Of a stretch of DNA of 64,000 nucleotides, positions 43,895 through 53,150 are shown piece by piece (the stretch's first letter is position 1; the number at the start of each line of letters is the position of its first letter). A program made the translations under genes and the position numbers. The stretch is taken from the NCBI RefSeq assembly GCF_009676955.1, contig NZ_CP045696.1, positions 1,743,001 to 1,807,000 of the forward strand, given 5' to 3'. The notes beneath the pieces are model-generated. The model ran no database searches and was not told the origin of the DNA. It was given only the letters and a program-made list of their open reading frames with translations. This stretch comes from Sodaliphilus pleomorphus (GTDB taxonomy: Bacteria; Bacteroidota; Bacteroidia; Bacteroidales; Muribaculaceae).

Positions 43895-45229
43895 ATGGAA
43901 AAAACTCAATATATCGTAGCACTTGAGATAGGCAGTTCCAAGATCGTGGGAGCCATCGCCGAGAAGTCGCCTACTGGCTACGTGAGCGTCAACCGCCTTG
44001 AGGAGCAGAAGCTCTCCAACTGCGTGCGCTACGGCTGTATACAGAACGTGGAAAACACAAAAAACGCTATCAACCGCATCCTCAAGATGCTGAGCAACGC
44101 GGTCGACGGCCTCATCACCGACGTGTATGTGGGCATCAACGCCCGCTCGGTGCACAGCGAGGCTACCGAGGTGACGCGCAACCTCGACGCCTCGGTGCAG
44201 ATTACCGACAGCATGATCGACAAAATCATCAGGGGCGTGCATGATGTGTTTAGAGGCTACGAGGTCATCGACATCGTGCCGCGGGCCTTCTATGTCGACG
44301 GCAGCGCCACCAAGACCCCTGGCGGCCAGTTTGGCTCCAAGATAGAAATCAAGCTCAACCAGATTGTGGCCAAGCCCAACATCAAGCTCAATCTCGAGCG
44401 CGTGATGAGCGCCACGATGAAGGTGCGCCAGTACCTGGTCACGCCACTGGTGGTGGGCGAAGAAATACTCAAGCCCGACGAGCTCTCGCTGGGCTGCATG
44501 CTGGTCGACATAGGCGCCGAGACTACCTCGGTGGCCATCTACAAAAACAACGCCCTGCAGTATCTCACCACCCTGCCGCTGGGCGGGCGCAACCTCACGC
44601 TCGACCTGGTCAACGGCCTGCAAATCATGGAGGAGACGGCCGAGCGCGTGAAGAAAAACATCAACAACCCGCTCGACCCTGCCCATGCCGAAGACATCAT
44701 CATCGACGGCGTGCACTCGAAGAAGGCGTCGGAGTACATCTCGGCCCGCATGGGCGAGATCATCGTCAACATCAACCGCCAGATCACCAATGCCGGTCTC
44801 ACCAACGACGACTTGCGCTCGGTTGTGCTCATAGGCGGAGGTTCGGCCCTGCAGGGCCTGCCCGAGAAGGTGAACGAGGTGACCAAGATCAACGTGCGCC
44901 GCGGCTCCTACCCGTCGACGCTCAACATTCTCGACCACACCATCAACAAGCCCGAGTATATCGAGCTCTTTGCCTTGCTGGCCAAGGGTGCCGAGCTGCT
45001 CCCAGAAGGGGCTACCTGCCTTGAGCGCCGCTCCTATGAGCCCGAAGGCCCGCAATTTGCCATGCCGGCCGGCGCGCCAGCCGCAGCCGCCAGGCCGCAG
45101 CCCGAGCAAGAGCCGCAGCCGCAGCCCGACAAAAAACGCCGCTCTATCTTTGGCGGTTTCAAGCGCAAGCTCGACAAGCTGCTGAGCGAGAGTGATATCG
45201 AGGACAACGACGAGGAGAGAGACGAGTGA
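43895..45229 (+). CDS. ftsA: Cell-division protein FtsA
   Basis: Actin-like membrane tether for FtsZ in the cytosol. 444 residues. N-terminal ATP-binding motif VALEIGSSKIVGAIAEK, phosphate-2 motif LVDIGAETTSVAIYKN near 203-218, and adenosine motif VLIGGGSALQGL near 310. After the actin fold there is a Pro/Gln/Ala linker (about 385-420) and a basic C-terminal segment KKRRSIFGGFKRKLDKLL which is the probable amphipathic membrane-targeting helix. Followed by ftsZ after 66 bp. Confidence 0.96.
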   Translation: MEKTQYIVALEIGSSKIVGAIAEKSPTGYVSVNRLEEQKLSNCVRYGCIQNVENTKNAINRILKMLSNAVDGLITDVYVGINARSVHSEATEVTRNLDASVQITDSMIDKIIRGVHDVFRGYEVIDIVPRAFYVDGSATKTPGGQFGSKIEIKLNQIVAKPNIKLNLERVMSATMKVRQYLVTPLVVGEEILKPDELSLGCMLVDIGAETTSVAIYKNNALQYLTTLPLGGRNLTLDLVNGLQIMEETAERVKKNINNPLDPAHAEDIIIDGVHSKKASEYISARMGEIIVNINRQITNAGLTNDDLRSVVLIGGGSALQGLPEKVNEVTKINVRRGSYPSTLNILDHTINKPEYIELFALLAKGAELLPEGATCLERRSYEPEGPQFAMPAGAPAAAARPQPEQEPQPQPDKKRRSIFGGFKRKLDKLLSESDIEDNDEERDE

Positions 45230-45295
45230 GCCGTGCTCGATGCCCTGTGACAGAGAAACACCGAAATCATAAATAAGATAAAACATATTGCAATT

Positions 45296-46696
45296 ATGGC
45301 TAAAGATATCAGTAGTAAAGAAATATTTGACAGCATCGACCAGCCGTCGGGCTTCAATCTCGACGAGAAGATGCCCACCATCATCAAGGTTGTGGGCGTG
45401 GGCGGCGGCGGCAACAATGCTATCAATCACATGTATGAGCAAAACATAAGCGGCGTTTCGTTTGTCGTCATCAACACCGACCGTCAGGCGCTGAGCAGCA
45501 GCCCCGTGCCCAACCGCCTGCTCATAGGCCCCGAGACCACCAAGGGCCTGGGGGCCGGCAACAACCCCGAGGTGGCCAAGGCGGCTGCCGAGGAAAGCGC
45601 CGATGAAATATCGGCCCTGTTTGACGACGACACCAAGATGGTGTTTATCACCGCCGGCATGGGCGGCGGCACCGGCACCGGCGCTGCACCTGTGGTGGCC
45701 CGCATCGCCCGCGACCGCGGCGTGCTCACCATAGGCATCGTGACCATTCCCTTCCTCTTCGAGGGCCAGAAGAAAATCATCAAGGCACTCAACGGTGCCG
45801 ACGAGATGCACAAGTATGTTGACGCGCTGTTGATCATCAACAACGAGCGCCTCACCGAGATATACCCCGACTTGAACTTCATCAACGCCTTCGGCAAGGC
45901 CGACGACACGCTGAGCATTGCAGCCCGCAGCATCTCGGAGCTCATCACCACCCAGGGCATGATCAACCTCGACTTCAACGACGTGAACACCACCCTGCGC
46001 GACGGCGGCGTGGCCATCATCAGCAGCGGCTATGGCGAGGGCGAGCATCGTGTGACCAAGGCCATCGAGGATGCCCTGGAGTCGCCCTTGCTCAAGAACC
46101 GCGACGTGTACGGCTCCAAGAAGATACTCATGAACTTCTACTTCTCGCGCGAGTCGCACTCGCCCTTCAAGATGGCCGAGGTCGACGAGATGCGCCAGTT
46201 TATGACCAACTTCAGTCCCGAGGTCGACGTGATATGGGGTGTGGGCTTCGACGACACGCTCGAAGACAAGATCAAAATCACCATTCTGGCAGCCGGTTTC
46301 GAGGTCTCGCTCGACAGCGAGACGCCAGCCACAGCTGCCGACGGGCCGGCCATCAACACCGGCACTACCAAGGGCGCCGTGGCCACGGCCGCTGCAGCTG
46401 CCAGCGTCGACGACGAGGCTCGCTTGCGCGAGGAGTATGGCGACAAGGTGATACAGCAGGGCCAGGAGCAGGCCGAGTCGCGCTACATCGTGCTCAAGCC
46501 CGAGGACATCGACAACGACGACATGGTCGACTTGCTTGAGAAGACGCCCACCTTCAACCGCAACCCCAAGTTCAAGGCCCAAATCGCGCAGCTGCGCGAC
46601 AAGCACCAGGCCGCCCACGACTACCATGCCCGCGAGGCCAGCCAGGCCCAGACCAAGAAGAAGGGCACCACGGGCACCATCTCGTTTGGCAGCTGA
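45296..46696 (+). CDS. ftsZ: Cell-division GTPase FtsZ
   Basis: Tubulin-like GTPase that forms the division ring. 466 residues. GTP-binding loop GGGTGTG at about 123-129, N-terminal KVVGVGGGGNNAINHM, and the T7-type region LNFINAFGKADDTLSIAARS. The C-terminal part (about 335-466) is a variable linker and ends in KKKGTTGTISFGS; the canonical short FtsA-binding peptide is not obvious, and the conserved-looking helical part is LLEKTPTFNRNPKF. Last of the dcw genes. Confidence 0.97.
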   Translation: MAKDISSKEIFDSIDQPSGFNLDEKMPTIIKVVGVGGGGNNAINHMYEQNISGVSFVVINTDRQALSSSPVPNRLLIGPETTKGLGAGNNPEVAKAAAEESADEISALFDDDTKMVFITAGMGGGTGTGAAPVVARIARDRGVLTIGIVTIPFLFEGQKKIIKALNGADEMHKYVDALLIINNERLTEIYPDLNFINAFGKADDTLSIAARSISELITTQGMINLDFNDVNTTLRDGGVAIISSGYGEGEHRVTKAIEDALESPLLKNRDVYGSKKILMNFYFSRESHSPFKMAEVDEMRQFMTNFSPEVDVIWGVGFDDTLEDKIKITILAAGFEVSLDSETPATAADGPAINTGTTKGAVATAAAAASVDDEARLREEYGDKVIQQGQEQAESRYIVLKPEDIDNDDMVDLLEKTPTFNRNPKFKAQIAQLRDKHQAAHDYHAREASQAQTKKKGTTGTISFGS

Positions 46697-46728
46697 TGCA
46701 CGTGCATCGTGATTGCCGCGGGGGCTAC

Positions 46729-46759
46729 TTGCTTGGTAATGAATTATTGTGTAATTTTG
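46729..46759 (+). promoter_or_regulatory. Promoter of the yqeY-like gene and serS
   Basis: CTTG with TTG at 46729-46731, 20 nt, TAATTTTG at 46752-46759. Separates these two genes from the dcw unit. Confidence 0.65.
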
Positions 46760-46794
46760 CGCAAAAATAAAGAAATATAACATCACAATCGATT

Positions 46795-47244
46795 ATGTCA
46801 CTTTTTGAAGATGTCAATGCCGGCATAAAAGCGGCTATGAAAGCTCGCGACAAGCAGCGCCTCGAGGCCCTGAAGGGCATCAAGGCCGAGTTCCTGCTCA
46901 TCAAGACTGCTCCCGAGAACAACGGCGAGGTGACCGACGCCAACGCCATCAAGGCCCTCGTGCGCATGGTCAAGCAACGCAAGGAGAGCGCCGAGCTCTA
47001 TGCCAGCCAGGGCCGTCAGGACCTGGCCAGCGAGGAGCTGGCACAGGCCAGCGTGGTCGAGGAGTTCCTGCCCAAGCAACTGAGCGACGAGGAGCTCACC
47101 GTGCAGCTCAAGGCCATCATTGCGCAAGTGGGCGCCACCTCGCCCAAAGACATGGGCAAGGTGATGGGCGTGGCCACCAAGCAGCTGGCAGGCAAGGCCG
47201 AGGGCCGTGCCATAAGCGCCAAGGTTAAGCAATTATTAAGTTAA
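46795..47244 (+). CDS. GatB/YqeY-domain protein
   Basis: Cytosolic protein of 149 residues made of the YqeY helical domain related to the tail of the GatB amidotransferase subunit. Family features seen: MSLFEDVNAGIKAAMKARDK at the N-terminus, LVRMVKQRKESAELYASQGR near 58-77, and the late GKVMGVATKQLAGKAEGRAI. Biochemical role not established for the family; a link to tRNA-dependent amidation is suspected. Often follows ftsZ in Bacteroides, as here, 98 bp away. serS starts 17 bp later. Confidence 0.9.
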   Translation: MSLFEDVNAGIKAAMKARDKQRLEALKGIKAEFLLIKTAPENNGEVTDANAIKALVRMVKQRKESAELYASQGRQDLASEELAQASVVEEFLPKQLSDEELTVQLKAIIAQVGATSPKDMGKVMGVATKQLAGKAEGRAISAKVKQLLS

Positions 47245-47261
47245 AAACTGCAACACATAAA

Positions 47262-48533
47262 ATGTTAACACTACAACTTATCAACAAGGATCCCGAGGAC
47301 GTGATACGCCGCCTGGCCGTGAAACAATTTGACGGCCGCGAGCCCATCATGAAGGTGGTGGAACTCGACAAGCAGCGCCGCGAGGCTCAGAAACAGCGCG
47401 ACGACAACGCTGCACAGCTCAACAAGATGGCTGCGCAGATAGGCGCCCTCATGAAGCAAGGCAAAAAAGAAGAAGCCCAGGCTGCCAAGCAGCAGGTGGG
47501 CACGCTCAAGGCTGCCAACAAGGAAATCGACGATCGCCTCACCGGTATTGAGGAAGAAATACGCCAAATACTGCTCTCGGTGCCCAATGTGCCCTACAAG
47601 GGCGTGCCCGAGGGCAAGTCGAGTGCCGACAACGTGGTGGAGAAAACGGGCGGCAAGATGCCCGACCTGCCTGCCGACGCGCTGCCGCACTGGGAGCTTG
47701 CCAAGAAATACGACATCATCGACTTTGACCTGGGTGTGAAAATCACCGGTGCAGGCTTCCCTGTGTACAAGGGCAAGGGTGCCCGCCTGCAGCGCGCCCT
47801 CATCCAGTTCTTCCTCGACGAGGCCAACAAAGACGGCTATCTCGAAATCGAGCCCCCGCTGGTGGTGAACCAGGACTCGGGCCTGGGTACCGGCCAGCTG
47901 CCCGACAAGGAAGGCCAGATGTATCACTGCGAGGTCGACGACTTCTACTTGATACCTACGGCCGAGGTGCCAGTGACCAATATATACCGCGACGTGATCA
48001 TTCCGCAAGAGGAGCTGCCCAAGAAGAATTGCGCCTACAGCGCATGCTTCCGCCGCGAGGCTGGCAGCTACGGCAAGGACGTGCGCGGCCTCAACCGCCT
48101 GCACCAGTTCGACAAGGTAGAGCTCGTGCGCATCGAGAAGCCCGAAAACAGCTATGCCGCCCTCGAGGAGATGAAAGCCCACGTGCAAGGCCTGTGCGAG
48201 AAGCTCGAGCTGCCCTGGCACATCCTGCGCCTGTGTGGCGGCGACACCAGTTTCACGAGCGCCATCACCTTCGACTTCGAGGTGTGGTCGGGCGCACAGA
48301 AGCGCTGGCTCGAGGTGAGCTCGGTGTCCAACTTTGAGACCTACCAGGCCAACCGCCTCAAGTGCCGCTACCGCGGCGACGACAAGAAGACCCACCTGTG
48401 CCACACCCTCAACGGCTCGGCCCTGGCCCTGCCGCGCATTGTGGCCGCTCTGCTCGAGAACAACCAGACGCCCGAGGGCATCAGGATTCCCGAGGCACTG
48501 CGCAAGTACACTGGCTTCGACATCATCGACTGA
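47262..48533 (+). CDS. serS: Seryl-tRNA synthetase
   Basis: Charges tRNA-Ser (and tRNA-Sec where present). 423 residues. N-terminal long antiparallel coiled coil (about 30-100, QRREAQKQRDDNAAQLNKM) that binds the tRNA arm, then the class II core with motif 2 (ACFRREAGSYGKDVRGLNR, near 262-280) and motif 3 (NGSALALPRIVAALLENNQ, near 382-400). Full-length. Probably co-transcribed with the yqeY-like gene. Confidence 0.97.
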   Translation: MLTLQLINKDPEDVIRRLAVKQFDGREPIMKVVELDKQRREAQKQRDDNAAQLNKMAAQIGALMKQGKKEEAQAAKQQVGTLKAANKEIDDRLTGIEEEIRQILLSVPNVPYKGVPEGKSSADNVVEKTGGKMPDLPADALPHWELAKKYDIIDFDLGVKITGAGFPVYKGKGARLQRALIQFFLDEANKDGYLEIEPPLVVNQDSGLGTGQLPDKEGQMYHCEVDDFYLIPTAEVPVTNIYRDVIIPQEELPKKNCAYSACFRREAGSYGKDVRGLNRLHQFDKVELVRIEKPENSYAALEEMKAHVQGLCEKLELPWHILRLCGGDTSFTSAITFDFEVWSGAQKRWLEVSSVSNFETYQANRLKCRYRGDDKKTHLCHTLNGSALALPRIVAALLENNQTPEGIRIPEALRKYTGFDIID

Positions 48534-48584
48534 TTGCACCGGCGGCCATGTAGCCCCGATTGATGCAACAGCTATTATATCACA

Positions 48585-48614
48585 CAAGCCCTGGCACGTC
48601 GGTGCCGGGGCTTG
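48585..48614. terminator. Hairpin between convergent serS and deoC
   Basis: A 13-bp stem (48585-48597 with 48602-48614, one G-U pair) with a GTCG-type 4-nt loop in the gap between the convergent genes. No T-tract on either side; its position suggests a bidirectional terminator. Confidence 0.55.
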
Positions 48615-48679
48615 CTGGCTTGTGTGGCGGAGCACATTGCTGCGTGCTTGGCCATGATGTGTGTGGTGCGCGCGCGCCG

Positions 48680-49648
48680 TCAGAAGGGCTTGTCGGTGGT
48701 GCCGGTCATCGACTGAAACAGGTCGTTGGCCAGGCTGCTGGCCCCGATGCGGAAGTACTCGTTGTCGAGCCAGTGGTCGCCCAGCACCTCCTTGACGATG
48801 GTGTAGTACTTCACGGCATCCTCGGTGGTGCGTATGCCGCCTGAGGCCTTGAAGCCCACCATGATGCTGTGCTTCTGGTAGTACTCCTTGATGCACTGGC
48901 ACATCACATAGGCAGCCTCGAGCGAGGCCCCGGGATAGATCTTGCCTGTCGAGGTCTTGATGAAGTCGGCGCCGCTGTACATGGCCAGTATCGAGGCGCG
49001 CTTGATGTTTTCGGCGCTCTTGAGGGCGCCCGTCTCGAGTATCACCTTCAGGGGGTGGTTGCCTATAGTGGCCTTGAGCTCGGCAATCTCGTCGCACAGC
49101 TCCTCGTAGGCGCCGTCGAGGAAGTAGCCCATGTTGATGACCACGTCGACCTCGTCGGCGCCGTCTTGTATGGCCAGGGCGGTTTCGGCCACCTTGGTCT
49201 CGATGTGGGCCTGCGACGAGGGGAAGCTGGCGCTGCACACGGCGATGCCCACGTCGCTCACCTCGAGGTTGCCGCGCACCACCTCGGCAAAGTTGCTGTA
49301 GACGCATATCGAGGCCACGTTCTTGAAGTCGGGATACTTGGCCTGGTACTTGTTCACCTTTTGGGTGAAGGCGGCGATGCTGCGCTCGCTGTCGGTCGTG
49401 CTCAGGGTGGTGAGATCGACGCAGTTGAGCAGAAACTCATACACGTCGCGGTTCATGTTTTCCTGCCAGTGCTCGTCGACGAGGCGGTGCACCTGGTCGC
49501 TCACCTTGTCGTTGTCGGTCTCCACCTGGCTGGCCTTGATGGCAGCCTCGTATTTGTCGGGCGGCACAGTCTGCTCAAAGGGGAGGTCCTTTTTCAGATT
49601 GTCGGTCACGCCTTTCATCTTGTTGAATTGGTCTTTAATGCTGTCCAT
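48680..49648 (-). CDS. deoC: Deoxyribose-phosphate aldolase
   Basis: Splits 2-deoxyribose 5-phosphate into acetaldehyde and glyceraldehyde 3-phosphate in deoxynucleoside breakdown. 322 residues; the N-terminus is about 60 residues longer than in E. coli. TIM-barrel active-site residues are visible: Schiff-base Lys231 in ADFIKTSTGK, Lys267 in VGFKASGGIR, Lys201 in HPLKVILETG and Asp78 in CVDLT. Downstream of the MazG-like gene on the same strand, 60 bp away. Confidence 0.95.
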   Translation of the reverse strand: MDSIKDQFNKMKGVTDNLKKDLPFEQTVPPDKYEAAIKASQVETDNDKVSDQVHRLVDEHWQENMNRDVYEFLLNCVDLTTLSTTDSERSIAAFTQKVNKYQAKYPDFKNVASICVYSNFAEVVRGNLEVSDVGIAVCSASFPSSQAHIETKVAETALAIQDGADEVDVVINMGYFLDGAYEELCDEIAELKATIGNHPLKVILETGALKSAENIKRASILAMYSGADFIKTSTGKIYPGASLEAAYVMCQCIKEYYQKHSIMVGFKASGGIRTTEDAVKYYTIVKEVLGDHWLDNEYFRIGASSLANDLFQSMTGTTDKPF

Positions 49649-49708
49649 GATCTTGTATTTAGTGGATTTAGAATAAACGCAGGTGCTGCCTGTGAGGCAA
49701 ATGGGGGC

Positions 49709-50056
49709 TCAGGCTTTGTCGCCGGCCGGGCCCTCGAGCTTGGGGTTGTGGAGGTGACGGTGGCTGTCGCGCTGCGTCTTCTTGTCAAAGTTGCGCTCGA
49801 GGGCCGCATCGAGGTCGATGCCCGTCTGGTTGGCGATGCACAGCGTCACCCACAGCACATCGGCCAGCTCATCGGCCAGGTCCTTGTGCTTGTCGCCCGG
49901 TTTCCACGACTGCTCGCCATAGGTGCGCGACATCACGCGAGCCACCTCGCCCACCTCCTCGGTGAGCTGGGCCATGTTGGTGAGCGGGTCGAAGTAGCGC
50001 ACGCCATAGGTCTTGATCCAGTTGTCGACACGCTTTTGTGCCTCTTCGATTGTCAT
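49709..50056 (-). CDS. MazG-like nucleotide pyrophosphohydrolase
   Basis: All-alpha NTP pyrophosphatase of 115 residues that probably removes pyrophosphate from (non-canonical) nucleoside triphosphates. The magnesium-binding pattern is visible as QLTEEVGEVARV (about 29-40) and DLADELADVLWVT (about 59-71). It is the first gene of the pair with deoC, both concerned with nucleotide turnover. The C-terminal 30 residues are charged and probably flexible. Substrate not predictable. Confidence 0.9.
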   Translation of the reverse strand: MTIEEAQKRVDNWIKTYGVRYFDPLTNMAQLTEEVGEVARVMSRTYGEQSWKPGDKHKDLADELADVLWVTLCIANQTGIDLDAALERNFDKKTQRDSHRHLHNPKLEGPAGDKA

Positions 50057-50089
50057 AGTCGCGGTGTGGTTGTGTACAATAATAGCCTA

Positions 50090-50097
50090 CAAACTTA
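50090..50097 (-). promoter_or_regulatory. -7 box of the MazG-like gene and deoC
   Basis: The minus strand reads TAAGTTTG (exact TAnnTTTG), 33 bp before the ATG. Confidence 0.45.
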
Positions 50098-50291
50098 CTA
50101 AAAAATCCTGGCCCAGGCAACACCAGGCGCTTTTTTGTGAGAAAGTTGCGGGGCACATGGCTGTGTGGGCACGAGCCGCAGGCAGGGACACCGATGGCGG
50201 CAATTGCACGTGCGACGGCATCGGCGTTTTTTTTTCAACGATGATTAAGAACATTTATTACAAAAAAGATAGGGAGTACCTTGTTTTGCAC

Positions 50292-50299
50292 TATCTTTG
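50292..50299 (+). promoter_or_regulatory. -7 box of the class A penicillin-binding protein gene
   Basis: TATCTTTG (exact TAnnTTTG), 26 bp before the ATG at 50326. No TTTG at the expected -33 position. Confidence 0.45.
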
Positions 50300-50325
50300 C
50301 AATAATTTAATCAATTTGCCGCATT

Positions 50326-52974
50326 ATGGTTAGACTTAAAAACGGATTTTGGAGCCGTCTGTGGAGCAATTTGTGTCGATGGAACTACAGCTTCTGGCAA
50401 TGGTACAAGAGTATCTATGTGGGTCGCCCGTGGTATGTCAAGGCCGTGTCGGGGCTGTGCACCATGGTGGTGAGCGTGATATTGCTGCTCATTGCGGTCG
50501 ACATCAATTTCCTGTGGCTCTTTGGCAAGTCACCCTCGATCAACGAGATCATGCACCCCAAGACCAACAATGCCAGCTATGTGTATAGCGCCGACGGGGT
50601 CTTGCTGTGCAAGTACTACGACGAGAACCGCACCCCTGTGAAGTACAACCAGGTGAATCCCTTGTTTTTCAAGGCACTTGTAGATACCGAGGACGAGCGT
50701 TTCTACTCGCACCACGGCGTTGACTACACGGGCATGCTTGCCGCCGTGAAGGACTATGTGATACACCGCCATGCCCGTGGAGCATCGACCATCACGCAGC
50801 AGCTGGTGAAAAACATGTTCAAGGTGCGCAGCACCAACCGCGGCCTGCTGGGTCATGTGCCAGGCTTCGGGATCCTGATCAGCAAAATCAAGGAGTGGAT
50901 ACTGGCCACCAAGGTGGAGTTGTTCTACGACAAGCAGGACATCATCACCATGTATGCCAACACGGTCGACTTTGGCAACAACGCCTTCGGCATCAAGACG
51001 GCGGCCCGCACCTACTACAACACCACGCCCGACAGTCTCACGCTCGACCAGTGCGCCGTGCTCGTGGGCCTGCTCAAGGCCACGTCGAGCTACAACCCGC
51101 GCAGCAACCCCGAGCGCAGCCAGTGGCGCCGCAACGTGGTGCTGTGGAACATGGTGACCCACGGCGACCTCTCGCAGGCGCGCTACAACGAGATGAAAAA
51201 CGAGCCCACGCAGCTGCACATCAACATTGAGACCCCCAACGATGGCCGCGCCCTCTACTTCCGCAACGCCGTGCACGACGAGATGCAGGCCTGGTGCGAG
51301 GAGAACGACGTCGACTTTTACACCGACGGGTTGAAGATCTACACCACAGTCGACAGCCGCGTGCAGGAGCATGCCGAGGAGGCCGTGATGCAGCAGATGT
51401 ACCAGGTGCAGCACAACTTTGAGCGCCGTTGGGGCAGCGACCCGTGCTGGGTCGACAACAAGGGCGACTCGATACCGGGCTTCCCGCAGCAAGTGCTGCG
51501 CACCACCGACTACTACAAGCAGATGGTGAGCCGTTTCCCCCACAACCCCGACTCGGTGAACCACTACATGAACACGCCCCACAAGATGAAGCTCTTCATG
51601 TATGACCGCGACCGCCGCACGGGCCGCATCGTGGCTGGCTACCGCGAGGTGAACATGAGCCCCATCGACTCGGTGCGCCACATGTTGCACTTCATGCACT
51701 GCGGCCTGGTGGCCATTGAGCCGCGCACGGGCTTTGTGCGCGCCTGGGTGGGCGACATCGACTACACGACCTGGAAATACGACAAGGTGAAGTCGATGCG
51801 CCAGCCGGGTTCCACCTTCAAGCTCTTTGTGTACTCGGCCGCCATGGAGAGCGGCATGACACCGTGCTCGACCGAGCGCGACGACTACTTGAGCATGAAC
51901 GTGTTTAACGAGCAGAAGAACCAGTGGGAGCAATACACCCCGCGCAATGCCAACGGCGACTTCTCGGGGCAGGACATGAGCCTGCGCCAGGCCTTTGTGC
52001 AGAGTATCAACGTGGTGGCCGTGCGCACGGGCACCGACGAGCGCGTGGGCATGGAAAAGGTGAGAAAGACGGCCCAGGCCATGGGCATCAAGTCGCCCCT
52101 CGTGCCCATGAAGGCTACCGAGGCCAAGCCCTCGCTGTGCCTGGGTGCCATGGACGTGAACCTGCTGGAGCTCACCAATGCCTATGGCACGGTGGCCAAC
52201 TATGGCAAGGAACACGACCCGGTGCTGGTGACCAAGATCGTGCGTGTCGAGCCCGACGGCAGCGAGACGGTGCTCTACAACTACAAAGACCACCAGCAGG
52301 AGGAACAGGCCATAAGCCCGCAATCGGCCTTCTACATGCAGCAGATGCTCATGGCTGGCATCACCGATGCCGGCGGCACGAGCAACAACCTGGAGAGCTG
52401 GGTGGGCCCCTACATGAGCACGACCGACTTTGGCGGCAAGACGGGCACCAGCCAGAATCACAGCGATGCATGGTTTGTGGGCGTCACGCCCAACCTGGTG
52501 GCAGGCGTGTGGGTAGGCGGCGAGTACCGCAGCATCCACTTCACCTCCACGCAGGGCCAGGGCGGCAAGACGGCCATGCCCATCTGCGGTGCTTTCTTTG
52601 AAAAAGTGTTCCAAGACAGCCGCTTGCGTCCCAGCTACACGGGCAGGTTTGTGTCGCTCGGGCTGCCGCCCAGCAGCTACGACTGCGACCCGCAGCCTGT
52701 GGTGAGAAACGACGAGCCGGCCGATGAGCCTGCCATGCAGGAAGTGACCGACTCTCTCGGAGCTGGCGAGCCTGGCGCCGAGGGCGACCTGGGCGACATG
52801 GGTGCCCAGGGCACTCAGCAGCAGGCCCCTGCCGCTGCCGAGGAGCCTGGAGCCGAGAGCCCCGCCGGCAACAATGGCGGGCACAAGCGCCACAACAATG
52901 CTGGCGGCGGCAGCAATGCCACCCCGCCGGCCGGCCAGCCGAGCACAGGCAACGAGCCCCAACGCAAGAAGTGA
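50326..52974 (+). CDS. Class A penicillin-binding protein (PBP1A type)
   Basis: Bifunctional peptidoglycan synthase of 882 residues: one membrane helix (about 41-61), a transglycosylase domain (about 85-270; catalytic Glu in TEDERFYSHHG at residue 122 and RGASTITQQLVKNMF), and a transpeptidase domain with SxxK (Ser496 in GSTFK), SIN (near 563) and KTGTSQ (from Lys705). The final 100 residues are a low-complexity Gly/Pro/Ala/Glu tail ending in basic residues. It is monocistronic with its own promoter and a strong terminator. Confidence 0.95.
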   Translation: MVRLKNGFWSRLWSNLCRWNYSFWQWYKSIYVGRPWYVKAVSGLCTMVVSVILLLIAVDINFLWLFGKSPSINEIMHPKTNNASYVYSADGVLLCKYYDENRTPVKYNQVNPLFFKALVDTEDERFYSHHGVDYTGMLAAVKDYVIHRHARGASTITQQLVKNMFKVRSTNRGLLGHVPGFGILISKIKEWILATKVELFYDKQDIITMYANTVDFGNNAFGIKTAARTYYNTTPDSLTLDQCAVLVGLLKATSSYNPRSNPERSQWRRNVVLWNMVTHGDLSQARYNEMKNEPTQLHINIETPNDGRALYFRNAVHDEMQAWCEENDVDFYTDGLKIYTTVDSRVQEHAEEAVMQQMYQVQHNFERRWGSDPCWVDNKGDSIPGFPQQVLRTTDYYKQMVSRFPHNPDSVNHYMNTPHKMKLFMYDRDRRTGRIVAGYREVNMSPIDSVRHMLHFMHCGLVAIEPRTGFVRAWVGDIDYTTWKYDKVKSMRQPGSTFKLFVYSAAMESGMTPCSTERDDYLSMNVFNEQKNQWEQYTPRNANGDFSGQDMSLRQAFVQSINVVAVRTGTDERVGMEKVRKTAQAMGIKSPLVPMKATEAKPSLCLGAMDVNLLELTNAYGTVANYGKEHDPVLVTKIVRVEPDGSETVLYNYKDHQQEEQAISPQSAFYMQQMLMAGITDAGGTSNNLESWVGPYMSTTDFGGKTGTSQNHSDAWFVGVTPNLVAGVWVGGEYRSIHFTSTQGQGGKTAMPICGAFFEKVFQDSRLRPSYTGRFVSLGLPPSSYDCDPQPVVRNDEPADEPAMQEVTDSLGAGEPGAEGDLGDMGAQGTQQQAPAAAEEPGAESPAGNNGGHKRHNNAGGGSNATPPAGQPSTGNEPQRKK

Positions 52975-53008
52975 CGGCGACACGACCCGCGCGTCAACAC
53001 CATAGCGT

Positions 53009-53065
53009 GCCGGCGCAACCTTTTCCTCATGTAGAGTGACGAGGTTGCGCCGGCTGCTTTTTTTT
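53009..53065 (+). terminator. Intrinsic terminator of the class A PBP gene
   Basis: A perfect 13-bp stem (53009-53021 with 53042-53054), 20-nt loop, then TGC and eight T residues (53058-53065). Confidence 0.85.
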
Positions 53066-53102
53066 GCAGCGGCATTGTGGCCCTGGTGTGGCGACAATTG
53101 CT

Positions 53103-53110
53103 TAACTTTG
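53103..53110 (+). promoter_or_regulatory. -7 box of the acyltransferase group
   Basis: TAACTTTG (exact TAnnTTTG), with a leader of about 35 nt to 53151. No TTTG at the usual distance. Confidence 0.5.
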
Positions 53111-53150
53111 CACTCACATAAACAATTACAGTCTCTTTTTATACACGGTC

